Positions 7,296 to 15,588 of a stretch of 64,000 nt of DNA are shown here, one piece after another. Below the pieces are notes generated by a model. It saw nothing but the letters and a program-made list of their open reading frames with translations, searched no databases and had not been told where the DNA came from. This DNA is from Agromyces italicus DSM 16388 (GTDB lineage: Bacteria > Actinomycetota > Actinomycetes > Actinomycetales > Microbacteriaceae), in assembly GCF_000421545.1 (NCBI RefSeq), contig NZ_ATXF01000005.1:682001-746000 (forward strand). Reading direction: 5' to 3'. Numbering within the stretch: position 1 is the first letter of the stretch; every line of letters starts with the position of its first letter. A program made the translations under genes and the position numbers.

Positions 7296-9815
7296 TCAGT
7301 CGATCGGGATGACCGTTTCGATGTCGTCGGCGTCGAGCGACAGAGTCGGGATGGACGCCGTCAGCAGGGTACCGTCCGCTCGCCTCGTGCCCGTGACATC
7401 CCGCATCGTCGGCGAGCCGTACCTGCGCGGACCCTGCCCGTCGAGCGGCACCGACACCGGGGCATCCGACGTGACCGTCACCTCGGCGCCGCGCACCCGG
7501 ACCGTCGCCCGGGTGCCCTGCTCGACCGTGAAGGTGATCGCCGCGGGTTCGAGCTCGACGCGCAGCCGGGTGCCCCGGAGCGTCAGCCGGAACGTGAGGC
7601 GGGACCAGCCGTCGGGCAGGCGCGGATCGAAGGTGAACCGACCGCCGTGGTCGCGGAAGCCGCCGAAGCCCGAGACGAGCGCGCTCCAGACGCCACCGGT
7701 GGATGCCACGTGCACGCCGTCGGCCGCGTTGTGATGCAGGTCGGCGAGGTCGACGAACAAGGCCGAACGGAAGTACCGCATCGCGAGCTCGTGATACCCG
7801 ACCTCGGCCGCGATGATCGACTGCACCACCGCCGACAGCGTCGAGTCGCCCGTCGTCAGCGGGTCGTAGTACTCGAAGTTCGCCCGCTTGGCCTCGGCGG
7901 AGAAGCGATCGCCCTGCAGGTACAGCGCGAGCACGACGTCGGCCTGCTTCAGCACCTGGAACCGGTAGATGACGAGCGGGTGGTAGTGCAGCAGCAGCGG
8001 CCGGCGGTCGTCCGGGGTGTTCTCGAGGTCCCACAGCTCCTTCTGGAGGAAGGCGCTGTCTTGCGGGTGGATGCCCAGCTGCTCGTCGAAGGGGATATGC
8101 ATGTGCGCGGCGGCCCGCCGCCAACTCGCGACCTCGGCCGGCGTCACGCCGAGCCGCTCGACGAGCTGGTGGTACGCCGAGGCGTCGTTCACCTGCAGCG
8201 TGTCGATCGCGGATGCCGCGGCGGCGAGGTTCGCCCGGGCCATGACGTTCGTGTACAGGTTGTCGTTCACGACGGTCGTGTACTCGTCGGGACCGGTGAC
8301 GCCGTGGATGTGGAAGATGTCGTCGGCGTTCGAACGCCAGAAGCCCAGGTCCTCCCACATGCGGGCCGTCTCGACCAGGATGTCGATCGCGCCGAGCGCG
8401 AGGAACTCCTCGTCGCCGGTGGCGGCCACGTACTGGCAGAGGGCGTAGGAGACATCGGCGTCGATGTGGTACTGCGCCGTACCCGCCGCGTAGTACGCGC
8501 TCGACTCCTGCCCGTTGATCGTGCGCCACGGGAAGAGCGCACCGCGCTGGTTCAGCTCGAGGGCTCGCGTGCGCGCGGCGTCGAGCATGCGCTGACGGAA
8601 GCGCAGCACGTTGCGGGCGACGATCGGGGCGGTGTAGCTGAGGAACGGGAGGACGTACACCTCGCTGTCCCAGAAGTAGTGGCCGCCGTAGCCCGAACCG
8701 CTCACTCCCTTCGCCGCGACCCCGCCGCCATCGGTGCGCGCCGTCGACTGGGCGAGTTGGAAGAGGTTCCACCTGGTCGCCTGCTGCAGCACCGGCTCGC
8801 CCGCGATCTCGACGTCGGAGCGCGCCCAGTAGTCGTCGAGCCAGGCCCGCTGCTGGGCGAACAGCTCGCCCGTGCCGAGCTCGGCCGCACGGTCGAGGGT
8901 GCGGTCGCAGCGGTCGACCAGCTCGCGGGCCGGCACCTTGCGGGCCGTGTGGTAGCTCACGGCCTTCGTGATGCGGATCGGCATGCCCTGCTTGGCCTGC
9001 ACCCGGTACACGTGCTTCGCGAGGTCGTCGCCGATCGTGCCGGTCTCGGTGAACGGGTTGTCGGTCGTGATCTGGTGCTCGGCGCCGACCGCGAGGGTCA
9101 TCCCCGAGTTGGTGCACTGGTAGCCGAGCACGTACCGGCCGCCCTCGGCCCGCTTCATGCGCGGCTGAAGCACCCGCTCGATGAACTGCTCGGCCTTGCG
9201 CGGATCGAACGCACCGGGGGTCTGGGCCTCCTGCTGCACGCCGCCGCGGTACTCGTCGCGGCCGTCCTGACGGTTGAGGATCTGGCTCGAGATCGTGACG
9301 GCCGCATCGGCGTCGAGCAGCTCGACCTCGTAGTCGATGACCGCGAGGTGCCGATCGGTGAAGCTCGTCATGCGGCGGCTCGTGATGAGCACGCGCTTGC
9401 CGGCGGGCGTGCGCCACTCGATCGAGCGGCTGAGCGCACCCAGGCGGAAGTCGAGCCGCCGCTCGTACGAACGCAGCTCGGCCTCGGTCAGCACGAGCGG
9501 CTCGTCATCGACGTAGAGGCGGATGATCTTGGCATCCGGCGCGTTGACGATCGTCTGCCCGACCCGGGCGAAACCGAACGCCTCCTCGGCGTGACGGATC
9601 GGCCACGTCTCGTGGAACCCGTTCACGAAGGTGCCGTGCATGTGGCCGTCGCGACCCTCTTCGACGTTGCCGCGGAGCCCGAGGTAGCCGTTGCCGACGC
9701 CGAAGAGCGTCTCGGTGCGGCCCATGTCGGCCTCGCCGAACTCGGTCTCGACGAGCGCCCACTCGTCGACTGGGAACCGGCTTCGGCTGAGCGGGTCGTC
9801 GTCGGCGAACCTCAT
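7296..9815 (-). CDS. GH65 disaccharide phosphorylase (maltose/trehalose/kojibiose type)
   Basis: Cytoplasmic inverting phosphorylase that cleaves an alpha-glucosyl disaccharide with phosphate to give beta-glucose 1-phosphate. 839 aa, the normal GH65 length, with N-terminal beta-sandwich (ends near residue 270), (alpha/alpha)6 catalytic domain and C-terminal beta domain. The general acid is E511 in the TGPDEY motif, and LKQADVVLALY is the conserved phosphate-side motif. The downstream partner, overlapping by 4 nt upstream in transcription order, is a beta-phosphoglucomutase-like HAD protein, so the product would feed glycolysis as glucose 6-phosphate. Which disaccharide is used cannot be read from the sequence. 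Start ATG at 9815 follows the HAD stop as ATGA. Confidence 0.92.
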   Translation of the reverse strand: MRFADDDPLSRSRFPVDEWALVETEFGEADMGRTETLFGVGNGYLGLRGNVEEGRDGHMHGTFVNGFHETWPIRHAEEAFGFARVGQTIVNAPDAKIIRLYVDDEPLVLTEAELRSYERRLDFRLGALSRSIEWRTPAGKRVLITSRRMTSFTDRHLAVIDYEVELLDADAAVTISSQILNRQDGRDEYRGGVQQEAQTPGAFDPRKAEQFIERVLQPRMKRAEGGRYVLGYQCTNSGMTLAVGAEHQITTDNPFTETGTIGDDLAKHVYRVQAKQGMPIRITKAVSYHTARKVPARELVDRCDRTLDRAAELGTGELFAQQRAWLDDYWARSDVEIAGEPVLQQATRWNLFQLAQSTARTDGGGVAAKGVSGSGYGGHYFWDSEVYVLPFLSYTAPIVARNVLRFRQRMLDAARTRALELNQRGALFPWRTINGQESSAYYAAGTAQYHIDADVSYALCQYVAATGDEEFLALGAIDILVETARMWEDLGFWRSNADDIFHIHGVTGPDEYTTVVNDNLYTNVMARANLAAAASAIDTLQVNDASAYHQLVERLGVTPAEVASWRRAAAHMHIPFDEQLGIHPQDSAFLQKELWDLENTPDDRRPLLLHYHPLVIYRFQVLKQADVVLALYLQGDRFSAEAKRANFEYYDPLTTGDSTLSAVVQSIIAAEVGYHELAMRYFRSALFVDLADLHHNAADGVHVASTGGVWSALVSGFGGFRDHGGRFTFDPRLPDGWSRLTFRLTLRGTRLRVELEPAAITFTVEQGTRATVRVRGAEVTVTSDAPVSVPLDGQGPRRYGSPTMRDVTGTRRADGTLLTASIPTLSLDADDIETVIPID

Positions 9816-10621
9816 GCGGTGCCTCCTTCTACTGGCTGGGGAGGGAGCGGAGCGACCGTCTCGAGACCCGGGAGCAGCTCGTCGAGCTCGTCGACCACGA
9901 CGTCGGCGCCGAGGCGCTCGAGGGCGCCCCGGCCGACCCCGCGGTCGACGCCGACGACGAGGCCGAAGTCGCCGGCCGCACCGGCCTGCACCCCCGATTC
10001 GGCGTCTTCGACGACGGCGCACACGGTGGTCGGCAGGCCGAGCAGCTCGGCCGCCCGCTCATAGGTGTCGGGTGCGGGTTTACCGGGCAGGCCCTCGGCC
10101 GCGGCGTAGCCGCCGTCGACGACGACCTCGAAGCGATCGGCGAGGCCCGCCGCGGCGAGCACGGCCGGTGCGTTCTTCGAGCTCGAGACGACGGCCACGG
10201 GGCATCCGGCCGCCTGCACCGCGTCGAGGAACGCGACGCTCGCCGGGTACGGCACGACGCCCTCGTCGGCGAGCGTCTCGTTGAAGGCGACGTTCTTGCG
10301 GTTGCCGAGGCCGTGCACGGTATCGAGCTCGGGCGCGTCGCTCGCGTCGCCTTCGGCGATGCGGATGCCGCGGCTCTCGAGCAGGCTGCGGACCCCGTCG
10401 TAGCGTGGTTTGCCGTCGATGTGGGCGAAGTAGTCGGCCTCGGTGTACGGGGCGGCGCCGTGCAGCTCGAGGTAGGGGGTGAAGAGCCTCGCCCACGCAT
10501 GCATGTGCACGATGGCGGTGGGGGTGAGCACGCCGTCGAGATCGAAGAGCCAGCCGCGGATGTCGCTGGGCGAGGTTGCGCGATCGCCTCGCTCGGTCGG
10601 CTCGTCGGGGGAGTGGGTCAC
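9812..10621 (-). CDS. HAD-superfamily beta-phosphoglucomutase-like enzyme
   Basis: Expected to convert beta-glucose 1-phosphate, made by the GH65 enzyme of the same operon, to glucose 6-phosphate. 269 aa. HAD motif I is DLDGVLT with nucleophile D27 and acid/base D29; motif II is in VVSSSKN; motif III K is in GKPAPDTY; motif IV is VVEDAESGV. The cap with HGLGNRKN is like that of beta-phosphoglucomutase family proteins. GTG start at 10621, AAAGGAG 8 nt upstream. First gene of a two-gene operon; a kinase-free phosphorolytic route is inferred from the pair. Confidence 0.9.
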   Translation of the reverse strand: MTHSPDEPTERGDRATSPSDIRGWLFDLDGVLTPTAIVHMHAWARLFTPYLELHGAAPYTEADYFAHIDGKPRYDGVRSLLESRGIRIAEGDASDAPELDTVHGLGNRKNVAFNETLADEGVVPYPASVAFLDAVQAAGCPVAVVSSSKNAPAVLAAAGLADRFEVVVDGGYAAAEGLPGKPAPDTYERAAELLGLPTTVCAVVEDAESGVQAGAAGDFGLVVGVDRGVGRGALERLGADVVVDELDELLPGLETVAPLPPQPVEGGTA

Positions 10622-10768
10622 GTGGGCGCTCCTTTCGTCGCATCGGTCGTGGGCGCCGGTACCCGGGTCTCGATGCTATTCCCGGGCGGGCTGCGGGCGC
10701 GAGGTGCAGGCGCGACTCGGAGCGGATGCCAAGGGTTCGGGAGCGTCTTGCCCGGGCGCGAGAGGGGC

Positions 10769-10861
10769 GCGTGACGAGTCGTCAGCGTCTCGGAGCGGCA
10801 CGCCGAGTCGGGGCGGTGGTTCGGCGGAGTGTCGTCGGGCGATGCTGACGACTGGTCACGC
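10769..10861. repeat. Long inverted repeat, 18-nt arms
   Basis: Arms GCGTGACGAGTCGTCAGC (10769-10786) and GCTGACGACTGGTCACGC (10844-10861) are reverse complements except one base, separated by 57 nt. Could be a stem-loop in RNA reading through from either side, or two inverted binding sites. No run of T follows, so it is not a typical terminator. Confidence 0.7.
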
Positions 10862-10868
10862 GGGAGCC

Positions 10869-10941
10869 GGAGTGGGAGTGGGAGTGGGAGTGGGAGTGGG
10901 AGTGGGGGTGGGTGCGGGTGGGTGCGGGTGCGGGTGCGGGG
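10869..10941. repeat. G-rich tandem repeat (GGGAGT)n then (GGGTGC)n
   Basis: About six copies of a 6-nt unit GGGAGT grade into GGGTGG/GGGTGC units, all G runs on the plus strand. More than four closely spaced GGG runs fit the standard pattern for an intrastrand G-quadruplex. It lies 70 nt before the tRNA-Leu gene. The opposite strand would read as Pro-Thr repeats but no supported gene covers it. Confidence 0.8.
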
Positions 10942-11010
10942 CCGAATGGAGTTGCGGGCCGCGAGATGTTAGGCTCTCGTGGCTGGACGCACTTCGGTGC
11001 GACCACACGT

Positions 11011-11097
11011 GCGCGAGTGGCGGAATTGGCAGACGCGCTGGCTTCAGGTGCCAGTACTCGCAAGGGTGTGGGGGTTCAAGTCCCCCCTCGCGCACCA
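11011..11097 (+). tRNA. tRNA-Leu (CAG anticodon)
   Basis: Acceptor stem GCGCGAG (11011-11017) pairs with CTCGCGC (11087-11093); the discriminator A and CCA are encoded. The anticodon stem is CTGGC/GCCAG (11038-11042 with 11050-11054) around the loop TTCAGGT, giving anticodon CAG at 11045-11047. The long variable arm is class II, as expected for tRNA-Leu, and the T-loop GTTCAAGTC is intact. Reads CUG, a major Leu codon in such GC-rich genomes. Confidence 0.97.
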
Positions 11098-11104
11098 ACC
11101 AGGC

Positions 11105-11131
11105 GAAGGCCCCCGAGCATCGGGGGCCTTC
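11105..11131 (+). terminator. Stem-loop terminator after tRNA-Leu
   Basis: An 11-bp perfect stem GAAGGCCCCCG / CGGGGGCCTTC with a 5-nt loop AGCAT starts 8 nt after the tRNA CCA. The U-tract is poor, which is common for actinobacterial terminators. Confidence 0.8.
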
Positions 11132-11168
11132 GTCATTCTCGGATGCGCCGCGGCGATCGGTGGGTGGA

Positions 11169-11561
11169 TCAGTCGTGTGCGAGCCAGGCCCGGATGACCT
11201 CGACGATCGACGCACGTTTCGCGTCGAGCTCGTCGGGCGGCGGCATCTCGAAGCTGGCTCTGATGTCGGAGTGCCAGGTGAGCAGCCCGTCGGGATCGCC
11301 GGTGAAGCTCGGTGCCGACTCTTTGTCTTCAGCGCGGTCGGTGCCGAAATGCAGGATCAGTCGCACGGGGCCGTGCCCGGCGGCATTGATGGTGAGCCGG
11401 TCGACGCCGTCGAGGGTGTAGTCGGGGGAGTTCCACTTGACGATCTCGTTCAATCCGGGAGCGGCGTCGCGCACGAGCGCGCGGAGCGCCTCGACTTCCG
11501 CGCGGGTGCCGGGCGTCTGCGCCGCGAGGTACTCGTCGACGGTTGCGTAGCGATCGGCCAT
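11169..11561 (-). CDS. DUF1801 domain protein
   Basis: 130 aa, a single DUF1801 (YdhG/YjbR-like alpha/beta) domain: TVDEYLAAQ at the N-terminus, the central VKWNSPDY motif and a C-terminal IVEVIRAWLA helix. Function of the family is not established; some members bind iron or act as chaperone-like proteins. It stands alone between the tRNA terminator and the divergent flotillin gene. ATG start at 11561. Confidence 0.85.
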   Translation of the reverse strand: MADRYATVDEYLAAQTPGTRAEVEALRALVRDAAPGLNEIVKWNSPDYTLDGVDRLTINAAGHGPVRLILHFGTDRAEDKESAPSFTGDPDGLLTWHSDIRASFEMPPPDELDAKRASIVEVIRAWLAHD

Positions 11562-11661
11562 GAATCGGATGGTACGCCGCCCGACGAGGATTGCGCAGCC
11601 GGGCGCGGACAGACATTCTTGACCGGAGCCCTACTCGCCACCACCCGAACGAAGGAACCCC

Positions 11662-13128
11662 GTGCTCGAGTTCTTCGCCGCTGCCCCGATCATCGGCATC
11701 ATCGCCCTCGTCGTCATCGCCGCCGTCATCCTGTGGATCTGGGCGAAGGTGCTGTATCGCAACGTCTCGCCCGACGAGGCGATCGTCGTCACCGGCAAGC
11801 GCTCGCGCCGTCGCATGGTCGACGGCGTCGACACCGAGGAGTCGGGCCAGCGCGTCGTGCACGGCCAGGGCGTGTGGATCATGCCGTTCTTCCAGAAGGC
11901 GCACAAGATCTCGCTGCGCTCGCGGGCGATCGAGATCCGCGCAGAGGCGCAGACCAACAACGGCATCACCGTGAACGTCGACGCCGTGGCGATCGTGAAG
12001 GTCGGCGACAGCGCCTCCGCGATCCGCGCCGCCGCCCAGCGGTTCCTCGGTCAGGACAAGAACATCGACATCTTCGCCCAGGAGGTGCTCTCGGGTTCGC
12101 TGCGCGCCTCGATCGGCGCGACCGACGTGCTGACGATCATCAACCGCCGCGACGAGCTCTCGGCCGCGGTGCTCGGCGTCGCCCGCGAATCGCTGCTCAG
12201 CCAGGGTCTCGACGTCGACTCGTTCGAGATCAAGGGCATTTCAGACAACAACGGCTACATCGACGACCTCGGCCGCGCCGAGCAGGCGAAGGTGCGCAAG
12301 CAGGCCGAGATCGCCGAGGCCGTCGCGCAGCGCGAGGCCCGCGAGGCCGTGATCTCAGCCGAGCAGACCGTCGCCGAGCGCGAGGCCGAGCTCGCCCAGC
12401 GCAAGGCCGCGCTCCAGCGCGAGACCGACAAGGCGATGGCCGAGGCCGCCGCTGCCCGCCCGCTCGCCGAGGCGCTCTCGCAGCAGGAGGTCGTCGCACA
12501 GCAGGAGATCACCGCGCAGAAGAAGGCCGCACTGCGCGCCGCCGAGCTCGATTCCGAGGTCAAGGCCGTCGCCGACGCGCAGGCGTACAAGGTGAAGGTC
12601 GAGGCCGAGGCCTCCGCCGAGGCCGTACGCATCGCCGCCGACGCCGACCGGATCGCGCGGACGGCCGCCGCCGAAGCGCTGCGGGTCGAGGGTCTCGCCG
12701 AGGCCGACGCGATCGAGGCGAAGGGCGCCGCCGATGCGGCCGCGACGAAGGCCGCAGCCGAGGCCGTCGCCCAGCAGTCGGAGGCGCTGCTGCAGATGCG
12801 CGTCATCGACGCCCTGCCGCTCATCGCACGCGAGCTCGCCGCTCCGATGTCGAACATCGACCAGCTCACCGTCGTGTCGACCGACGGCGCTTCGCAGCTC
12901 GCGAAGAACGCCGTGTCGGGCATCACCGAGGTCGACGCGATGCTGAGCTCGACCATGGGCGTCGGCCTCCGCGAGCTCCTCGGTTCGATCATCGGCGGGG
13001 CCGCCGCCGGCGGTGCGGCCGCGCGCGCATCCGAGCGCGACGGGGTCGAGGCGATCTCGCCGATCGCCGACCGGCTCGACGGGCTGGAGTCGTCGCTCGA
13101 CGGGGCCGCCGAGGCGAAGAACTCCTGA
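11662..13128 (+). CDS. Flotillin-like SPFH-domain membrane scaffold
   Basis: Membrane-microdomain scaffold protein. 488 aa: N-terminal hydrophobic segment at about 8-30, SPFH/band 7 domain over about 31-220, then a long Ala/Glu-rich heptad region (about 220-400) full of AEA and AQ repeats, as in bacterial FloT/YqiK, and a C-terminal tail. Flotillins oligomerise through the coiled coil and organise membrane protein complexes (family knowledge). GTG start at 11662 with GAAGGA 6 nt upstream. It carries no NfeD partner here; the next gene encodes a DUF2871 membrane protein after 101 nt. Confidence 0.93.
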   Translation: MLEFFAAAPIIGIIALVVIAAVILWIWAKVLYRNVSPDEAIVVTGKRSRRRMVDGVDTEESGQRVVHGQGVWIMPFFQKAHKISLRSRAIEIRAEAQTNNGITVNVDAVAIVKVGDSASAIRAAAQRFLGQDKNIDIFAQEVLSGSLRASIGATDVLTIINRRDELSAAVLGVARESLLSQGLDVDSFEIKGISDNNGYIDDLGRAEQAKVRKQAEIAEAVAQREAREAVISAEQTVAEREAELAQRKAALQRETDKAMAEAAAARPLAEALSQQEVVAQQEITAQKKAALRAAELDSEVKAVADAQAYKVKVEAEASAEAVRIAADADRIARTAAAEALRVEGLAEADAIEAKGAADAAATKAAAEAVAQQSEALLQMRVIDALPLIARELAAPMSNIDQLTVVSTDGASQLAKNAVSGITEVDAMLSSTMGVGLRELLGSIIGGAAAGGAAARASERDGVEAISPIADRLDGLESSLDGAAEAKNS

Positions 13129-13229
13129 CGGTCGCGACCCTCACGGCGACGTGACCGGACTCAATCGTTCGATCGATGCGGTGCACGCGACATCCCAACA
13201 TGCTGGGAGGACGGTCGGAAGGAATCGTC

Positions 13230-13664
13230 ATGCTCAAGCTGTTCTACGCCGCGTTCGCCTACATGGTCGTCGGGGCCGCCTCGGGGCTGTATTACCGCGA
13301 ACTCACGAAGTCTCAGGGGTTCCCCGAGGGTGAGTTCACGCAGTTGGGGCTCGCCCACACCCACCTGCTCACGCTCGGTTTCATCGTGCTGCTCATCGTG
13401 CTCGTGCTCGAGAAGGTGTTCGTGCTGTCGCAGAGCCGGCTGTTCGGCTGGTTCTTCTGGGTCTACAACGCGGGTGTCGTGCTGACCTCGGCGATGCTCG
13501 TCTGGCACGGCACGCTCACCGTCCTCGGCGGGCAGTCGACGGCCGCCATCGCCGGCATCGCGGGCCTCGGGCACATCCTCGTGACGGCGGGCATGGTGCT
13601 GCTCTTCCTCGCGCTCCGGAGCCGCATCGTCGTGGCGGGCGCCAAGAAGCCGTCGAAGGTCTGA
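13230..13664 (+). CDS. DUF2871 four-helix membrane protein
   Basis: 144 aa with four predicted transmembrane helices. The N-terminus LFYAAFAYMVVGAASGLYYRE, the HTHLLTLGF motif in helix 2 and the W-F-F-W-V-Y-N loop match DUF2871, distantly like haem-copper oxidase subunit I-related proteins; the conserved His residues (in AHTHLL, VWHG and GLGH) could bind a metal or haem, but that is speculation. ATG at 13230 chosen over an upstream in-frame ATG because GGAAGGA sits 6 nt before it. Confidence 0.85.
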   Translation: MLKLFYAAFAYMVVGAASGLYYRELTKSQGFPEGEFTQLGLAHTHLLTLGFIVLLIVLVLEKVFVLSQSRLFGWFFWVYNAGVVLTSAMLVWHGTLTVLGGQSTAAIAGIAGLGHILVTAGMVLLFLALRSRIVVAGAKKPSKV

Positions 13665-13676
13665 CGTCGGTCGCGA

Positions 13677-14273
13677 TCAGGCGTCGAGGGCCCGCCACAT
13701 CGTGGTGATCGGGGCGCCGTCGAGCGGTGAGGTGAAGCCGCCGACCCGGCGGAATCCGGCCCGCTCGTAGCGGCGGTCGTTCTCGGGGTTCGTCGATTCG
13801 AGGTACGCGGGGAGGCCATCGGCGGCGAAGGCCCGCAGGTTCTCGGCGAGCAGGCGCTGCCCGAGCCCCTCGCCGCGGCGCGCGGGGTTCGACGCGAGCA
13901 GGCTCAGGTACATGTGCGGTTCGCCGTGAGGGTGGTTCGACTCGAACGCCTCCATGAGCCCGTCGAACGCCCGCCGCTGTTCGGCGTCGAGCCGGGCGTC
14001 GACGACCGCCTCGACCTCGGCGAACTGCTGCTCGGTCATCTCGGGCTCGCCCGAGGGAAGCCACACCGCGACCGCGTCACCGTCGTCGACGACCCACACC
14101 GTCCGGTACGGCAGCGCGCCCTCGACGAAGCGGCGCCAGAACGGTTCGAGGTGGCTCGTGTCACCGTCGGGGCGGCGGAGCACAGGACCCCAGACGGGGT
14201 CGTCGGCGAACGCGAGGGCGAGGGTTGCGGCGATCGCGGGAACGTCGGCGGCATCGGCGAGTCTGTGGGGCAC
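13677..14273 (-). CDS. GNAT-family N-acetyltransferase
   Basis: 198 aa with one GNAT fold: N-terminal AADVPAIAATLALAFADDPVW, a central beta region, and the acetyl-CoA loop in PARRGEGLGQRLL (R/Q-x-x-G-x-G/A pattern), followed by LESTNPENDRRYERAGF, a typical GNAT C-terminus. Substrate unknown. GTG start at 14273; an out-of-frame ATG nearby was rejected. Convergent with the DUF2871 gene (12 nt between stops) and divergent from the DNA glycosylase gene. Confidence 0.85.
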   Translation of the reverse strand: MPHRLADAADVPAIAATLALAFADDPVWGPVLRRPDGDTSHLEPFWRRFVEGALPYRTVWVVDDGDAVAVWLPSGEPEMTEQQFAEVEAVVDARLDAEQRRAFDGLMEAFESNHPHGEPHMYLSLLASNPARRGEGLGQRLLAENLRAFAADGLPAYLESTNPENDRRYERAGFRRVGGFTSPLDGAPITTMWRALDA

Positions 14274-14351
14274 GCGATCATCGTCGCACGTCGCCGCCTG
14301 CCGCGGGCAGCTGTCGCCGTCGCTGTCAGCCGGGTGAGGCACACTGGTGCG

Positions 14352-15269
14352 GTGATCGCCGACCATGCCCTCGAGTGGCGGCCGCGGCATCCGACCGATC
14401 TCAGACAGACCCTCGGAAGCCTGCGCCGGGGCATCGGCGACCCCTCGTTCCAGCTCGACCAGGCGGGCGCGGTATGGCGCGCGGTGCGCACCGCCGAGGG
14501 CGATGCGACCATTCGACTGCGGCAGTCGCCGGACGGGATGCTGCGGTGCGAGGGCTGGGGGCCGGGGGCGGGCTCCGCGGTCGAGCAGGCACCCGAACTG
14601 CTCGGTGAGCGCGACGACCCGAGCGGGTTCGTGCCCCTCCTGCCCGTGCTCGCCGACGCCCATCGCCGCAATCCCGGGTTGCGGGTGCCGCGCACGGCGC
14701 AGGTGTTCGAGGCCCTCGCCGCGTCGATCCTCGAGCAGAAGGTCATCACCCTGCAAGCGCACGATTCGTGGCGCCGGCTCGTCACCCGCTTCGGTGCGGC
14801 CGCCCCCGGGCCGACGCCGCGGCCCATGCGCGTCGTGCCGAGTGCCGAGGTGTGGCGGGCGATTCCGAGCTGGGAATGGCACAAGGCGGGCGTCGACCCG
14901 CGGCGCGCGGCGACGGTGCAGAACGCGGCACGGCACGCGCGCCGCCTCGACGAGGCGGTCGGCATGAGCCCGGCGGATGCCGCGGCGCGCCTCACCCTGA
15001 TGCAGGGCGTCGGCCCGTGGACGGCTGCGGAGGTCGCGCAGCGCGCCCTCGGCGATGCCGACGCCGTGTCGGTCGGCGACTACCACCTCGCGAACTACGT
15101 CGGCCATGCCCTCGCCGGGCACGACATGAGCGACGAGGAGATGCTCGAGGCGCTCGAGCCGTGGGCGGGGCACCGCTACCGGGTGGTGCGGCTGCTCGGC
15201 GCGGCCGGGGTGCGTGGCCGACCGCGGCGTGGGCCCCGGATGCCGTTCGTCGACCACCGCGCCATTTGA
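14352..15269 (+). CDS. DNA-3-methyladenine glycosylase 2 (AlkA-like, HhH-GPD)
   Basis: Removes alkylated bases to start base-excision repair. 305 aa. The helix-hairpin-helix is LMQGVGPWTA at 216-225 and the catalytic aspartate is D243 in VSVGDYHLAN; SILEQKVI at about 125-132 is the typical first helix of the HhH-GPD core. The N-terminal 100 residues form the AlkA-like beta domain. GTG start at 14352. No ada/ogt partner is seen nearby. Confidence 0.88.
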   Translation: MIADHALEWRPRHPTDLRQTLGSLRRGIGDPSFQLDQAGAVWRAVRTAEGDATIRLRQSPDGMLRCEGWGPGAGSAVEQAPELLGERDDPSGFVPLLPVLADAHRRNPGLRVPRTAQVFEALAASILEQKVITLQAHDSWRRLVTRFGAAAPGPTPRPMRVVPSAEVWRAIPSWEWHKAGVDPRRAATVQNAARHARRLDEAVGMSPADAAARLTLMQGVGPWTAAEVAQRALGDADAVSVGDYHLANYVGHALAGHDMSDEEMLEALEPWAGHRYRVVRLLGAAGVRGRPRRGPRMPFVDHRAI

Positions 15270-15293
15270 GCGGTCGAGACCGACCGAGAGGTC

Positions 15294-15356
15294 GCCGCTC
15301 GACGCTCGCCGCTCGCCGCTCGCTGCTCGCCGCTCGCCGCTCGCCGCTCGCTGCTC
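15294..15356. repeat. Heptamer tandem array GCCGCTC x 9
   Basis: Nine units of 7 nt: six are GCCGCTC, with one GACGCTC at unit 2 and GCTGCTC at units 5 and 9, which suggests duplication of larger blocks. Not a multiple-spacer array, so not CRISPR. Confidence 0.9.
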
Positions 15357-15436
15357 GATGTCACTCGCCGGACCCGCCCCCCCACCCGCCGAATCGTGAC
15401 GATATCGGGGAGAGCTCTTCTGCCTGCAGGCTCGGC

Positions 15437-15471
15437 ACTTCGGTACTTCGGTACTTCGGTACTTCGGTACT
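15437..15471. repeat. Octamer tandem array ACTTCGGT, overlapping UUCG hairpins
   Basis: Four copies of ACTTCGGT plus ACT. Each junction gives GTAC-TTCG-GTAC, a 4-bp stem closed by a C(UUCG)G tetraloop, so in RNA several mutually exclusive hairpins are possible. Lies 118 nt before the stop of the minus-strand nitronate monooxygenase gene. Confidence 0.85.
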
Positions 15472-15588
15472 GGTGGCGCGGGGGAGAAGGCCCTGGCAGG
15501 TGGGTGCCCGCGGTCAGCGGGCGGAACCGAATCGGCATGCCGCTCGACCCCGAGCCGAGCGGGGGCGGATCCCGGTCGCCCGCCGAAT

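Larger units (their letters stand above)
10622..11010. other. Intergenic region between the GH65 operon and tRNA-Leu
   Basis: No convincing gene. It holds an 18-nt inverted repeat with one mismatch (10769-10786 and 10844-10861), a G-rich tandem repeat (10869-10941) and the tRNA promoter region, where TAGGCT at 10970-10975 could be a -10 element, 35 nt before the tRNA. No matching -35 at normal spacing was found. Confidence 0.6.
15270..15588. other. Intergenic region with two tandem repeats
   Basis: Lies between convergent genes, so both transcripts end here. It contains a heptamer array (15294-15356) and an octamer array (15437-15471). No open frame is supported; the coding-looking Arg/Ala/Ser translation on the minus strand is just the heptamer read in frame. 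Confidence 0.7.

Noticed and set aside
15294..15356. Heptamer array considered as coding (Ser-Gly-Glu-Arg-Arg-Ala)
   Set aside because: No ribosome site, period not giving a stable product, lies between two convergent stops.
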